The translations under genes were made by a program, and so were the position numbers. A stretch of DNA of 64,000 nucleotides from NCBI RefSeq assembly GCF_002294985.1, contig NZ_NSGE01000003.1:62001-126000 (forward strand). The letters are read 5' to 3'. This document shows positions 37,815 through 46,327 of the stretch, in pieces. Origin of the DNA: Mesorhizobium sp. WSM3862 (GTDB lineage: Bacteria > Pseudomonadota > Alphaproteobacteria > Rhizobiales > Rhizobiaceae). Numbering within the stretch: position 1 is the first letter of the stretch; each line of letters opens with the position of its first letter. Below the pieces are notes generated by a model. It was not told the origin of the DNA and searched no databases. It saw only the letters and a list, made by a program, of their open reading frames with translations.

Positions 37815-38609
37815 TCAGCTCGAAATACCGGCCAGAAGCTGGCCATAGGCGCTCTTGGCGACCTCCGACAGACGCTCCGGCGGCAATGTGCCGACGACGG
37901 CGCAGCCATAGCCCTTGTCCAGCCAATACACCGCTTCCGGACCGTCAGCCTCGGCCGTATAGGTTCCCTTGGTGGTCTGCGATGATTCGGCGGTTACGAA
38001 GAGCGAGATGCGCTCGCCCTTGGCGTCCTCGTAAAGCAACATCGCGGCCTTGCCACGCTCGCCCGCCGGCAACAGCCGGCCGCCGACGAGTGCGAAGCCC
38101 TCGGCCGCGAGATCGGGCGCCACCAGCTTCAGCCCTACCCGGTTGGACAGCCAGGTCTGCAGATGGTCCTTGTCGCTTGCCGGCACCTCGACCGCGTGAC
38201 GCTTCTCGGCGGCGTAGATGAGATGGGCGGAAATCGCCTGCTCCGCGAGTTGGTCGTCGCTCTCACCGCTGCGGCCAATGCCGTCGATGCCGGCGAGATA
38301 GCCACCGAACCCGCCGACCATCAGCACGGCTGCCGCCGCCGCCGAAAGCCACCAGCGCGAGCGCCAGGCAGGCGTCCGCGCCGGCGCTTCGCCAAGCACC
38401 GCGTGCCGTAGCCTTGCCGGCACCGGTTCGTTCATCACGCCGGCCAGGGCGGCGCGGAGCGCCGCACGGTCGGCTATGTAACGGGCGCTCTTCGCCTTCA
38501 TTTCGGGATTGGCTTCGAGCCAGGCGTCATAGGCCATGCGCTCCTCGCCCGGCAGCTCGCCATCGAGGGCCATGTGGATATCGCGTTCGCTGAAATCGCG
38601 CCGGGTCAT
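37815..38609 (-). CDS. Membrane anti-sigma factor
   Basis: 264 residues. N-terminal cytoplasmic anti-sigma helices (DIHMALDGELPGEERMAYDA) without the HxxxCxxC zinc motif, one membrane segment at about 86-107 (WWLSAAAAAVLMVGGFGGYLAG), and a periplasmic domain with GFALVGGRLLP and AVYWLDKGYGCAVVG. It overlaps the ECF sigma gene by 4 bp, the standard sigma/anti-sigma layout. It should hold the sigma factor at the membrane until an envelope signal releases it. Confidence 0.87.
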   Translation of the reverse strand: MTRRDFSERDIHMALDGELPGEERMAYDAWLEANPEMKAKSARYIADRAALRAALAGVMNEPVPARLRHAVLGEAPARTPAWRSRWWLSAAAAAVLMVGGFGGYLAGIDGIGRSGESDDQLAEQAISAHLIYAAEKRHAVEVPASDKDHLQTWLSNRVGLKLVAPDLAAEGFALVGGRLLPAGERGKAAMLLYEDAKGERISLFVTAESSQTTKGTYTAEADGPEAVYWLDKGYGCAVVGTLPPERLSEVAKSAYGQLLAGISS

Positions 38610-39124
38610 CGCTCGACGATCCTTATCGAGCGGCGGCGCGAGGAGTCGTCCAGCAGGCCGCGCAGTTCCTCGCGGCCACGCGCGATGCGCGACATCAGCG
38701 TGCCGGCCGGCACACCCAGGATGTTGGCGGCCTCGGCATAGGAAAAGCCTTCGATAGCGACCATGACCAATGCCGCGCGGCGATCGGGGCCGATCGCCTG
38801 CAGGGCATCCATGATCTCGCGCGAGGCTATGCTTTCGACCTGATCGGCGGGCGCGGCCTGGGCTTCGCCGGCTTCCAGAGGCAACATTGCCGCCTCGCCG
38901 CGCCGGTTAACCTTGCGCATCTGGTCGATGAACAGATGATGCATGATCGTAAACAGCCACCTCCTGGGGCTTTCTCCAGTTTGCCAGTTGTCGAGCCGCA
39001 CAAGCGCCCGCTCGAGGCAGTCCTGGACGAGATCGTCGGCGGAATCGCGGTCGCGCAGCAACGAGCGCGCGTAGCGGCGCAGACGCGGTATCTCGCTCAG
39101 GATCGCTGCCTTCTTGTCGTCCAT
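38606..39124 (-). CDS. ECF RNA polymerase sigma factor
   Basis: 172 residues. Region 2 (LRRYARSLLRDRDSADDLVQ, RRWLFTIMHHLFIDQ) and region 4 (ALVMVAIEGFSYAEAANILG, PAGTLMSRIARGREELR) are clear. The ATG at 39124 gives the usual ECF length; the upstream open frame is the leader. It is the first gene with the anti-sigma factor downstream, and a good ECF-type promoter lies 107 bp upstream, suggesting autoregulation. Signal and regulon are unknown. Confidence 0.92.
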   Translation of the reverse strand: MDDKKAAILSEIPRLRRYARSLLRDRDSADDLVQDCLERALVRLDNWQTGESPRRWLFTIMHHLFIDQMRKVNRRGEAAMLPLEAGEAQAAPADQVESIASREIMDALQAIGPDRRAALVMVAIEGFSYAEAANILGVPAGTLMSRIARGREELRGLLDDSSRRRSIRIVER

Positions 39125-39230
39125 GACCGCTTGTTTCGTGGTCGTCTTCCATTCGATTGAACGCGCCTTCCCGGCGCGGCGCAAGCAGCCAGCACGAAGC
39201 GGACCACCCGCTCCGGTACCCAAGCACCTG

Positions 39231-39260
39231 AATAACGCCGGCGGATGCCGGTTTATTCCC
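39231..39260 (-). promoter_or_regulatory. ECF-type promoter of the sigma/anti-sigma operon
   Basis: On the minus strand GGGAATAAA is followed, with 17 bases between GGAAT and CGTT, by CGTTATT. This matches the GGAAY-N16/17-CGTT form used by alphaproteobacterial ECF sigma factors and lies upstream of the ECF gene itself. Autoregulation is inferred. Confidence 0.55.
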
Positions 39261-39307
39261 GGCGCGAGCGGAAGCGGAACCAAGGTTGAATACCGGCTTT
39301 GGCCATT

Positions 39308-39352
39308 GTATATTCGTCGTTGAATATCTTGCATATTCATCTTAGAATATAC
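39308..39352 (+). promoter_or_regulatory. Nested symmetric operator of vapBC
   Basis: GTATATTC-N6-GAATAT-N5-ATATTC-N6-GAATATAC is symmetric about base 39330 through all four arms. It lies immediately before the vapB ribosome site (CGGAGG, 39355-39360). VapB-VapC complexes bind such paired palindromes to repress their own operon. Confidence 0.7.
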
Positions 39353-39369
39353 GCCGGAGGAATTCGACA

Positions 39370-39615
39370 ATGTCTTTGTATATCCGCGATGACGAGGTTG
39401 ACGCGCTGGCTCGTCAGCTGCAGTCCGCGATCAAGGCGCCCACGAAGACTGAAGCCGTGCGGATCGCGCTCAAGCGTGAGCTCGAACGGGCACATGCCGT
39501 CCTCCCACTAAGCGAGCGCATTAGAAAGTATCAGGACGCAGCGAGGGCGCTCGGTCCGGACGACCTGGACTTCGACATGAAGAAATTCATGGACGAAGGA
39601 TGGGATGACCTCTGA
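39370..39615 (+). CDS. vapB: VapB-type antitoxin
   Basis: 81 residues, Rv0623-like antitoxin family. The N-terminal MSLYIRDDEVDALARQLQSA followed by KTEAVRIALKRELER is the ribbon-helix-helix-like DNA-binding part; the acidic C-terminus (GPDDLDFDMKKFMDEGWDDL) is the toxin-wrapping tail. A strong ribosome site and an elaborate palindromic operator precede it. The stop shares a base with the vapC start (TGATG). Confidence 0.9.
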   Translation: MSLYIRDDEVDALARQLQSAIKAPTKTEAVRIALKRELERAHAVLPLSERIRKYQDAARALGPDDLDFDMKKFMDEGWDDL

Positions 39616-40043
39616 TGTTTCTCGATGCTTCCGCTATCATCGCTATCATATCGGAAGAGCCGGGTGCGAACCGCCTTCTTAGGAAAATGGAAGCCGCCGA
39701 GAAGCTTTATTTCTCGCCGAGTTCCGCATTCGAGGCGATTGTTGGGATAGCTCGCAGGAAATCCGTAGCGGAAAACGGCGACCAGCTTCCGACGCCACCC
39801 GCCCTGATCGAACGATGTCAAATGATCGTCTTGGGTTTCCTGGCCGAACTCAAGGCCGTTGAGGTCCCGCTGGACACGCGGATCCGAGAACTCGCTGTAA
39901 GGGCCGCGCAAGATTATGGTCGATATGTGGGCCACCCAGCCAAACTGAATTTCGGCGACTGCTTCAGCTACGCATGCGCCAAAGCCTATCGCGTACCTCT
40001 GCTCTACAAGGGCAACGACTTCTCGCAGACCGATTTGGTCTGA
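39615..40043 (+). CDS. vapC: VapC-type PIN-domain toxin
   Basis: 142 residues. PIN-domain acidic residues are in place: Asp4 in MFLDASAIIAII, Glu in SSAFEAIVGIARR, and Asp in NFGDCFSYACAKA, with a final LLYKGNDFSQTDL strand. VapC toxins are RNases that cut tRNA or rRNA and are neutralised by VapB. The codon use and lower GC of vapBC relative to neighbours fit a mobile module. Confidence 0.92.
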   Translation: MFLDASAIIAIISEEPGANRLLRKMEAAEKLYFSPSSAFEAIVGIARRKSVAENGDQLPTPPALIERCQMIVLGFLAELKAVEVPLDTRIRELAVRAAQDYGRYVGHPAKLNFGDCFSYACAKAYRVPLLYKGNDFSQTDLV

Positions 40044-40046
40044 CCT

Positions 40047-42800
40047 TTATTCGGCTCCTAACCTCGCCGCCCTTGTCAGCAGACGCTGATAGAAAAGTCC
40101 GATACCGATCAGCACGGCGCCCAGACCGATGAAGGAGAGCGCGCGCAGCACGCCTTCCAGCTCCGACATGTCGAAGAGGAAGACCTTCAGCACGGCGACC
40201 GCTATGAGCACGGCCGAGGCGATGCGCAGCACCTGCGACCTCAGCCAGACGCCGGCGGTCAGCAGCGCCACGCCGATGACCAGCCAGAGCGCCGAATAGG
40301 TATAGGTCTCAAGCTGGCCGAGGCCGCTCCACAGGCCGATGAACTCGCCCTTGAACAGGCGCCGGACCGACAGCGTGGCGTAGGCGAAGGCGAGCAGCGA
40401 AGCGACCAGCGCCAGCATCGCGGCATACCATCTCGGGCGCCTCTCGCGAACATAAAGCGCCAATGCTCCTGCTGCGACCGCCGGCAGCAGATAGGCGAGT
40501 AACAACAGGTTGAAGAACGGGACGGCGCCGGTCGATTCATCCGTCAGCAGCGGGTTCAGCACCACGAAATGCCGGATGGCGATGAAGGCGACCGAGAGCA
40601 CGCCGGCGGCCATCGAGCCATAGCGCAGCACCGGGCTCGGCGAGCGCAGGTCGATGGCGACCAGTATGGCGCCGGCGCCGAGCGCGATCAGCGTGTAGAT
40701 CGCCTGCTCGGCAAGGGTGACGGGGCCGGTGTCGATGACGCCGCCATGCATGGCATGGCGCACCAGCATCGCAATCGTGAGCAGGCCGAACAGCGCCGAG
40801 GCCGCTTCCATGGCAAGACGCGGCCGTCCGTTGGTGGTGCGCGCGAGTTGCCAGGCGGCGAAGCCGAAGGCGAGCGCCGGAACGCCATAGCCCGGCAAGA
40901 GCCAATTGAAGACCGGCGTCGTCGACAGTGCCGCCGCGCCGACGATGATCGGATCGAAGGCGACGCGACCAAGCACGGCGACAGCCGCGCCGACCGCGAT
41001 CCAGCCCAGCACCGGGAAGCTGCGCCAGCGCGTCGCGAGCGCCGGCACGACGGCGGCGGCGCCGAGCAGCACCGTCGTCCAGCCGGAGCCGAAGGCCATG
41101 TGCAGCATCAACAAGCCTGCGACGCCGCCGCCGCCGAGCGCGAAGGAGACGGCGGGGCCGCCGCGGAGCGGCGGTTCCTCGGCGCGCGCGATCCACTCGC
41201 CGCCGGCGGCAAAGACGAGCACCAGAAGCAGGGCCGGCAGCGCGTAGCCAAAATCGCGGTCGATGTCGCCGAAGGTGAGCCAGAGCGCGGTGAGCACGAC
41301 CAGCGGCACAATGACACCCCATGCCGCCCATGACGCGGCGCGGATGGGCGCAGCAGCCGCAAAGCGGCGCGCGGCCCAGAACCCGGCTGCGATGAAGACC
41401 AGGGCAAGCGCGATGCCGAGGCGGAAGGTCAGCGTGTCGGATGCCGCCAGCGGCTCGGCGCCCAGGCCGACATCCAGCGCATCGGCGCCGATGGTGGCGG
41501 GCGGGATGATGCCGAGATAGATCAGCGCGGTCGCCAGGCCGGCGGCGAAGAGGAGCGGCAAGGCGCGCGGCCGGTAGAGCGCCACTGCCAGCAGCGCGGC
41601 GAGCAGCACCGCGCCGTGCGAGGCATAACCCGCCTTGGCAAACACCGGATCGACCGACAGCCCGAGCGCGGTCAGCGCAACGAAGAAGCCGGGCGCGATC
41701 GATGGCCAGTCGAAGCCGGGCTCCGCGTCGTCGCGGCCAGCAGTCAAGAAATCGGCTAGCCAGACGAAGGCGAGCACGGCAAGCGAGGCCAGGCTGATGA
41801 ACAGCACCGTCGAGAGATTCACCTCCGGTGCATTGGTCATGTAGACGATGGTCCAGATGCCGGTGCCGGCGAAGGCTGCCGCGACAAGCGCCTTCCAATC
41901 GCGGATGCGGGCGATAGCCGCCGTGGCGGCAAGCACGATCGCCAGGTAGACGAACAGCGCCCACGGGTTCGGCGCCTCCGAGGCGACGAGGGCCGGCGTC
42001 ACCATGGCACCGACGAGGCCGATGCCGGCCAGCGCCAGGCCGTGGACCAGCGAGACGGCAATGGTGGCGACGCCGATCGCGCCGAGCAGCGTGAAGGCGA
42101 GCGCGGGGCCGATAAAGCCGTAGATGCCATAGGCTGCATAGACGGTGCCGAACAGGATGAAGGCGCCGGCGCCCGTCAGAATCGCCGGGATGTAGGCGCC
42201 GGCAGCTCCCTGCACCGGCACCCGGAAGCCGGTGCGGCGGATGAACTCGGCGCCGGCAAGCAGCACAAGGCCGAGAACGCCGGCCATGGTCAGTCGCACG
42301 CCGGGGCCGAAAATGCCGGCCTCGATCGTGTAGCGGATCAGGAACAGGCCACCCAGCGCCAGCGCGATGCCGCCGACCCAGACCGCCCAACGCGTGCCGA
42401 GCGCCGTCTCGACATCGCGGGCGGCCCTTGCAGGTACTGCCGCTTCGGCCGGCGCGGCAGGTTGCGTCAATTGTCCCTCTCCGGCGGGTTCGGACGGAGT
42501 CCCCTCGCCCGCTTGAGCTGGCGCTTCGGCTTTTGGTTCGTCGGGCCTCGCGGCGGCTGTGGCCTGCGGGGCTGCTTCACCTGCCGGCGGCGCGGCCGCT
42601 GCGGCAATCACGGCGGGAGCTTCGCCTGCAGCAGCTTCCGCGGCCTCGCCAGTCCGGGGCGCGGGCTGCGGGATGCCCGAAAGCACCAAGCTGCGCAGCG
42701 CGCCAAGCTCGCGCTCGATCAGTCCGATGCGCGTCTGCTGGCGTGAAATGATGACGAATAAAGCGATGACAGCGGCAATGGCGATCAGGCCGAAAAACAT
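40047..42800 (-). CDS. DUF2339 multi-spanning membrane protein
   Basis: 917 residues. One N-terminal membrane helix with a following coiled stretch (ISRQQTRIGLIERELGALRS), an Ala/Pro-rich linker (about 45-130), then more than twenty hydrophobic segments covering the rest, as is typical of DUF2339. Large DUF2339 proteins occur in many Gram-negatives and have no assigned role. The 3' end lies 3 bp from the vapC stop on the opposite strand. Confidence 0.85.
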   Translation of the reverse strand: MFFGLIAIAAVIALFVIISRQQTRIGLIERELGALRSLVLSGIPQPAPRTGEAAEAAAGEAPAVIAAAAAPPAGEAAPQATAAARPDEPKAEAPAQAGEGTPSEPAGEGQLTQPAAPAEAAVPARAARDVETALGTRWAVWVGGIALALGGLFLIRYTIEAGIFGPGVRLTMAGVLGLVLLAGAEFIRRTGFRVPVQGAAGAYIPAILTGAGAFILFGTVYAAYGIYGFIGPALAFTLLGAIGVATIAVSLVHGLALAGIGLVGAMVTPALVASEAPNPWALFVYLAIVLAATAAIARIRDWKALVAAAFAGTGIWTIVYMTNAPEVNLSTVLFISLASLAVLAFVWLADFLTAGRDDAEPGFDWPSIAPGFFVALTALGLSVDPVFAKAGYASHGAVLLAALLAVALYRPRALPLLFAAGLATALIYLGIIPPATIGADALDVGLGAEPLAASDTLTFRLGIALALVFIAAGFWAARRFAAAAPIRAASWAAWGVIVPLVVLTALWLTFGDIDRDFGYALPALLLVLVFAAGGEWIARAEEPPLRGGPAVSFALGGGGVAGLLMLHMAFGSGWTTVLLGAAAVVPALATRWRSFPVLGWIAVGAAVAVLGRVAFDPIIVGAAALSTTPVFNWLLPGYGVPALAFGFAAWQLARTTNGRPRLAMEAASALFGLLTIAMLVRHAMHGGVIDTGPVTLAEQAIYTLIALGAGAILVAIDLRSPSPVLRYGSMAAGVLSVAFIAIRHFVVLNPLLTDESTGAVPFFNLLLLAYLLPAVAAGALALYVRERRPRWYAAMLALVASLLAFAYATLSVRRLFKGEFIGLWSGLGQLETYTYSALWLVIGVALLTAGVWLRSQVLRIASAVLIAVAVLKVFLFDMSELEGVLRALSFIGLGAVLIGIGLFYQRLLTRAARLGAE

Positions 42801-43046
42801 GGCGGTTTCCCCTCAAAACCGTGCCAGTCGTGGCCGACAAATGCGGCGATGAGACGGCTACCCAATCAGCGCCCTGCCGGCCTGCAAGATCGAGCATGTT
42901 TCGGCGCCGATTGCCAGCGACCGCGGGCTTTATCCAACGGCGATACGTCGAAGCGGCTGAGGCTCGGGCCGCAAATTGCCGGCCGCTCGCCGCGGAACAC
43001 TCGTGCTATCCTCGAACGCTAGCGGGAATTAGCAAGAGGATGACCG

Positions 43047-43511
43047 ATGCCGCAACGAAGCGCGGGCCTGCTGATCTTCAGGCAAACCGCCGGTGTGTTC
43101 GAGTTCCTGCTGGTCCATCCCGGCGGACCATTCTGGGCAAGGAAAGATGAAGGGGCCTGGTCGATCCCGAAGGGGCTGATCGACGATGGCGAGGAAGATC
43201 TCGTGGCCGCTCGGCGTGAGGCCGAGGAGGAGCTAGGCGTCGCGATCGACGGCAATTTCCAGCCAGTCGGCAGCTACAAGCAGCCGGGCGGTAAAATCGT
43301 GATCGCCTGGAGCGTCGAAGCGGACATCGATGTGAATGCCGTCAGGAGCAACATGTTCACCATGGAATGGCCGCCAAGGTCGGGAGCCATGAAGGAATTT
43401 CCCGAAGTGGACAAAGCCGGCTGGTTCTCACTCCCCGAGGCGGGTCTCAAGATCCTGAAAGGCCAGCGTCCCATCCTCGACGATTTTCTGGAGCGACGGC
43501 GAGCCGACTAG
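43047..43511 (+). CDS. Nudix hydrolase (bis-tRNA or dinucleotide type)
   Basis: 154 residues. The Nudix box runs from KGLIDDGEEDLVAARREAEE to ELGV and fits the consensus. SAGLLIFRQTAGVFEFLLVHPGG at the start and WSIPKG are typical of the diadenosine-polyphosphate-like branch, where the protein also has a WF segment (KAGWFSLPEA). It ends 9 bp from the convergent recO. Confidence 0.88.
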   Translation: MPQRSAGLLIFRQTAGVFEFLLVHPGGPFWARKDEGAWSIPKGLIDDGEEDLVAARREAEEELGVAIDGNFQPVGSYKQPGGKIVIAWSVEADIDVNAVRSNMFTMEWPPRSGAMKEFPEVDKAGWFSLPEAGLKILKGQRPILDDFLERRRAD

Positions 43512-43520
43512 ATCCTGGCC

Positions 43521-44273
43521 TTACTCGCCGGCAATCACCTTCACCGCCACCTGATGCCGGCGCAGCGCGGAGAGGAATCCGGCGCGGGCGTCGGGCGGCT
43601 CGATGCCGCGCGGCTCATAGACGTGGCGGGTGAAGAAGAAGCCGGTCAGCCGGAAGGCGTCCTCCACCGCCGCGGCATCGGCGCGTACGCCGGAGCCGCG
43701 CTGCAGGAAGGCCGGCAGCGCCAGCATCTTGTCGTGCCAAGCCGCGCCCGCAGCGCGCGAGACGGCGCGTCCGGATTTCGGCGACACATAGGCGAGATCC
43801 TGCCGCGATCCGGTCGCCGCACATTGGCTGAGGTCGAGGCCGAAGCCGAGCTCATCCAGGATCAGCAATTCGAAGCGCGCCACCAGCTCGCCCGCGGCAT
43901 CGGCATCGCCCAGATGGGAGATCATCACCGCAAGAGCCTCGTAGAGGCCGCCATGGGGATCGCGTTCGGGCAGAAGCCTGAGATGCGCGGCCATGGTCTG
44001 CAGGCCGTAGACGGCGACTGCGCTGTCCATCAGCCGGGCGGCGTTCATCTCGATCGCCTCGGCCTGGAAGATGCCGAGATGCTCGTCGAGACGCGCCCGC
44101 CACAAAAGATCGACGCGATTGCCGGGCTGCAGCACCGGCTGCTGCTTGCGCGAGCGGCCGCCCCGCACCAGACCGAGATGCCGCCCATGGGTACGCGTCA
44201 TCACCTCGAGTATGGCGCTGGTTTCGCCATGCTTGCGGGTGCCGAGAATGATTCCCTCGTCGCGCCATTCCAT
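43521..44273 (-). CDS. recO: DNA repair protein RecO
   Basis: 250 residues. The N-terminal OB fold ([24 protein letters not shown], then [23 protein letters not shown]) and a helical C-terminal domain identify RecO, which loads RecA with RecR at gapped DNA. The four-cysteine zinc site of many RecO proteins is reduced: only Cys in [10 protein letters not shown] is present, as is common in alphaproteobacteria. It normally follows era; here two extra genes intervene. Confidence 0.93.
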   Translation of the reverse strand: MEWRDEGIILGTRKHGETSAILEVMTRTHGRHLGLVRGGRSRKQQPVLQPGNRVDLLWRARLDEHLGIFQAEAIEMNAARLMDSAVAVYGLQTMAAHLRLLPERDPHGGLYEALAVMISHLGDADAAGELVARFELLILDELGFGLDLSQCAATGSRQDLAYVSPKSGRAVSRAAGAAWHDKMLALPAFLQRGSGVRADAAAVEDAFRLTGFFFTRHVYEPRGIEPPDARAGFLSALRRHQVAVKVIAGE

Positions 44274-44560
44274 ACGTCGAGCTTTTCACTTGTTGGGCGG
44301 CGAAATCAAGATTGCCGCCCGTGATCCATAATCTGTTCCGACAGTGATGGCAGGCAACATCCGCCGCTGCCGCCGCGGCGGCAATATCGGAAAATTCTCA
44401 GAAACCGTTCGGGATTTTTCGGCCGCGCCGGCGCCAAATATCGGCGCATTGACCGGGTGAACCGGCGCAGACCGCCGAGCGGCTCGGCTGGCTATTTCCC
44501 GAAGCGTCGACCTCTCGGGCAGGCGACCACTCGCTACAATGGCCCGATGAGAGGATCGAT

Positions 44561-45355
44561 ATGAGCTCCTTCCTGGGCGTGGTGCGCGGGCACCAGTTGA
44601 CCATCTTCTTTTCGCTGGCGCTCGGCCTGACATGGCTGGCGTTCATTCCCTTCTATCTGTCGCATGGCCAGAGCATTCCCTGGTTCACCTTCGGACCGGC
44701 AATCTCGGGCTTCACCGTCGCGGCACTCGCCGGCGGCTGGGGCGCGGTGAAGACCATCCTCGCCTCGATGGTGAAATGGCGCGTTCGCCCGATCTGGTAT
44801 CTGGTGGCGGTCGGCCTGCCGTTCGGGACGCAGCTCGCCTCGATCCTGATCAATCCGTTCCTCGGTTCGGCGAAGCCGTCGTGGGGGAACATTCCGGCCT
44901 TCTCCGAGGTGGCGCCCATGATCGCGCTCTATGCCGTATTCAGCGGTCCGCTGGGCGAGGAGCCCGGCTGGCGCGGCTTTGCGACCCCGCATCTTCTTGG
45001 CCGTCGCCCAGCACTCGCCGGCAGCCTGATCCTCGGCGTGATATGGGCAATCTGGCACTTGCCGCTCGGCCTGCTTGGCGATCTCAGCCTCTACAGCACG
45101 ATCAACGTCGTGCTGGCCGGGATCGTCTTCACCTGGCTTTACCAGAACACGGGCAGCGTATTGCTGGCCATCCTGATGCATGTCTCACACCAGAACAGCG
45201 TACGCTTCCTCGCCAAGGTGTTCGTCGACGGCGACTATATCCAGCAGCAATGGCTCGGCGTCGCGATCTGGGCGGTCATCGCGATCACGATCGTTGCCTA
45301 TTACGGCACGGAAAGCTTTATGCGACGGCCGGCGAAGCGACTTGCCACTGCATGA
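44561..45355 (+). CDS. CPBP-family intramembrane glutamic protease
   Basis: 264 residues, about seven hydrophobic segments. The Abi/CPBP catalytic motifs are complete: EEPGWRGF (EExxxR), GVIWAIWHLPL (FxxxH-like) and LAILMHVSHQN (HxxxN). Family members process prenylated proteins in eukaryotes and act in bacteriocin self-immunity or unknown membrane proteolysis in bacteria. The gene is on the plus strand inside the era-recO block, so it is a later insertion. An upstream gap of 287 bp (44274-44560) holds the two divergent promoters. Confidence 0.88.
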   Translation: MSSFLGVVRGHQLTIFFSLALGLTWLAFIPFYLSHGQSIPWFTFGPAISGFTVAALAGGWGAVKTILASMVKWRVRPIWYLVAVGLPFGTQLASILINPFLGSAKPSWGNIPAFSEVAPMIALYAVFSGPLGEEPGWRGFATPHLLGRRPALAGSLILGVIWAIWHLPLGLLGDLSLYSTINVVLAGIVFTWLYQNTGSVLLAILMHVSHQNSVRFLAKVFVDGDYIQQQWLGVAIWAVIAITIVAYYGTESFMRRPAKRLATA

Positions 45356-45389
45356 ATACTCGACCGGTGACGGCGCCTGCTTGGCGCCG

Positions 45390-46268
45390 TCATCCCAATT
45401 TGCGATGATCGGCGAGCACTTCGTCGATCACGCGGCGCTGCCTCCCGACCTCGGCCTGGTTGGCGTCGTGACCGGCAACGGTGATGAGCGCCTTCCACAG
45501 CGTCCAGCCGCGTCCGCGCGCCCAGGTCGCGTCATCGACGTCGATGCGCGCGCGGAATGCCTCGCGGCTCTCGCCCTCGAACAGCGTCCAGGCAATCGCG
45601 AGATCGCAGGAGGGATCGCCGACGCCCGACGTGCCGAAATCGATGACAGCGCTCAGACGGCCGTCCTCGACCAGCAGATTGCCTGAGGCGACATCGCCGT
45701 GGAACCAGACGGGCGAGCCGTGCCAGCCGGCAGCAAGCGCCGCCTTCCAGACGGCAGTGGCGGCTTGCGTATCGATCCGGCCTTCAAGCGCAGCGATGGC
45801 CTGTCTCGCCTCGTCGTCATAGACGGCCAGCGGGCCGCCGCGATAAAAATTGTGCTGGCCAGGTGCCGGCCCCGCGGTCGGATCGATCCGTTTCAGGGCT
45901 ACGAGGAACTCAGCCAGCGAGACCGCGAACGCGCGAAGGTCGGCGATGTGACCGGCTTTCGCCGTCTCGCCTTCGATCCAGCGGTAGACGGACCAGTGCC
46001 AGGGATAGCCCGCCGCCGGCTCGCCCATGGCGAGCGGCTCGGGAATCGGCAGCGGCAGAAGCGGCGCAAGCTTGCGCAGCCAGCGATGCTCCTTCTCGAC
46101 CTGCAGCGCATAGGGAGCAGCACTTGGCAGCCTGACCGCCATCGCGTCGCCGAGATGGAACGTACGGTTGTCCCAGCCGCCCAACGCGACCGGCTTCACA
46201 GGCAGATGCCGCCATTCGGGAAACTGCGCGTCGACGAGCCGCCGCACGAGAGCGGTGTCGATATCCAT
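45390..46268 (-). CDS. Aminoglycoside phosphotransferase-family kinase
   Basis: 292 residues. APH/choline-kinase fold with Brenner motif WFHGDVASGNLLV and metal-binding VIDFGTSGVGDPSCDLA. Substrate may be an antibiotic, a sugar or a small molecule; such genes in soil bacteria are usually not resistance determinants. Start at 46268 (MDIDTALV) is preferred to the ATG at 46283 because the latter lies in a dispersed palindromic repeat. It is inserted between era and recO. Confidence 0.85.
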   Translation of the reverse strand: MDIDTALVRRLVDAQFPEWRHLPVKPVALGGWDNRTFHLGDAMAVRLPSAAPYALQVEKEHRWLRKLAPLLPLPIPEPLAMGEPAAGYPWHWSVYRWIEGETAKAGHIADLRAFAVSLAEFLVALKRIDPTAGPAPGQHNFYRGGPLAVYDDEARQAIAALEGRIDTQAATAVWKAALAAGWHGSPVWFHGDVASGNLLVEDGRLSAVIDFGTSGVGDPSCDLAIAWTLFEGESREAFRARIDVDDATWARGRGWTLWKALITVAGHDANQAEVGRQRRVIDEVLADHRKLG

Positions 46269-46279
46269 CTTCGGGCTGT

Positions 46280-46327
46280 GCATGTCGTTATCCCAAAACT
46301 GCGTCGTTTTTGGGCGACATGGATCAG
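46280..46327. repeat. Palindromic CATGTCG...CGACATG repeat, copy 1
   Basis: CATGTCG (46281-46287) and CGACATG (46315-46321) flank inner arms CCCAAAA and TTTTGGG. A similar element lies at 57743-57794. The repeat fills the gap between era and the APH-like gene and overlaps the last bases of era; it could end transcripts or stabilise their ends. Confidence 0.75.

Noticed and set aside
44369..44382. GCCGCCGCGGCGGC palindrome between recO and the CPBP gene
   Set aside because: Short GC-only palindromes are expected in a genome of this composition; no other sign of function.
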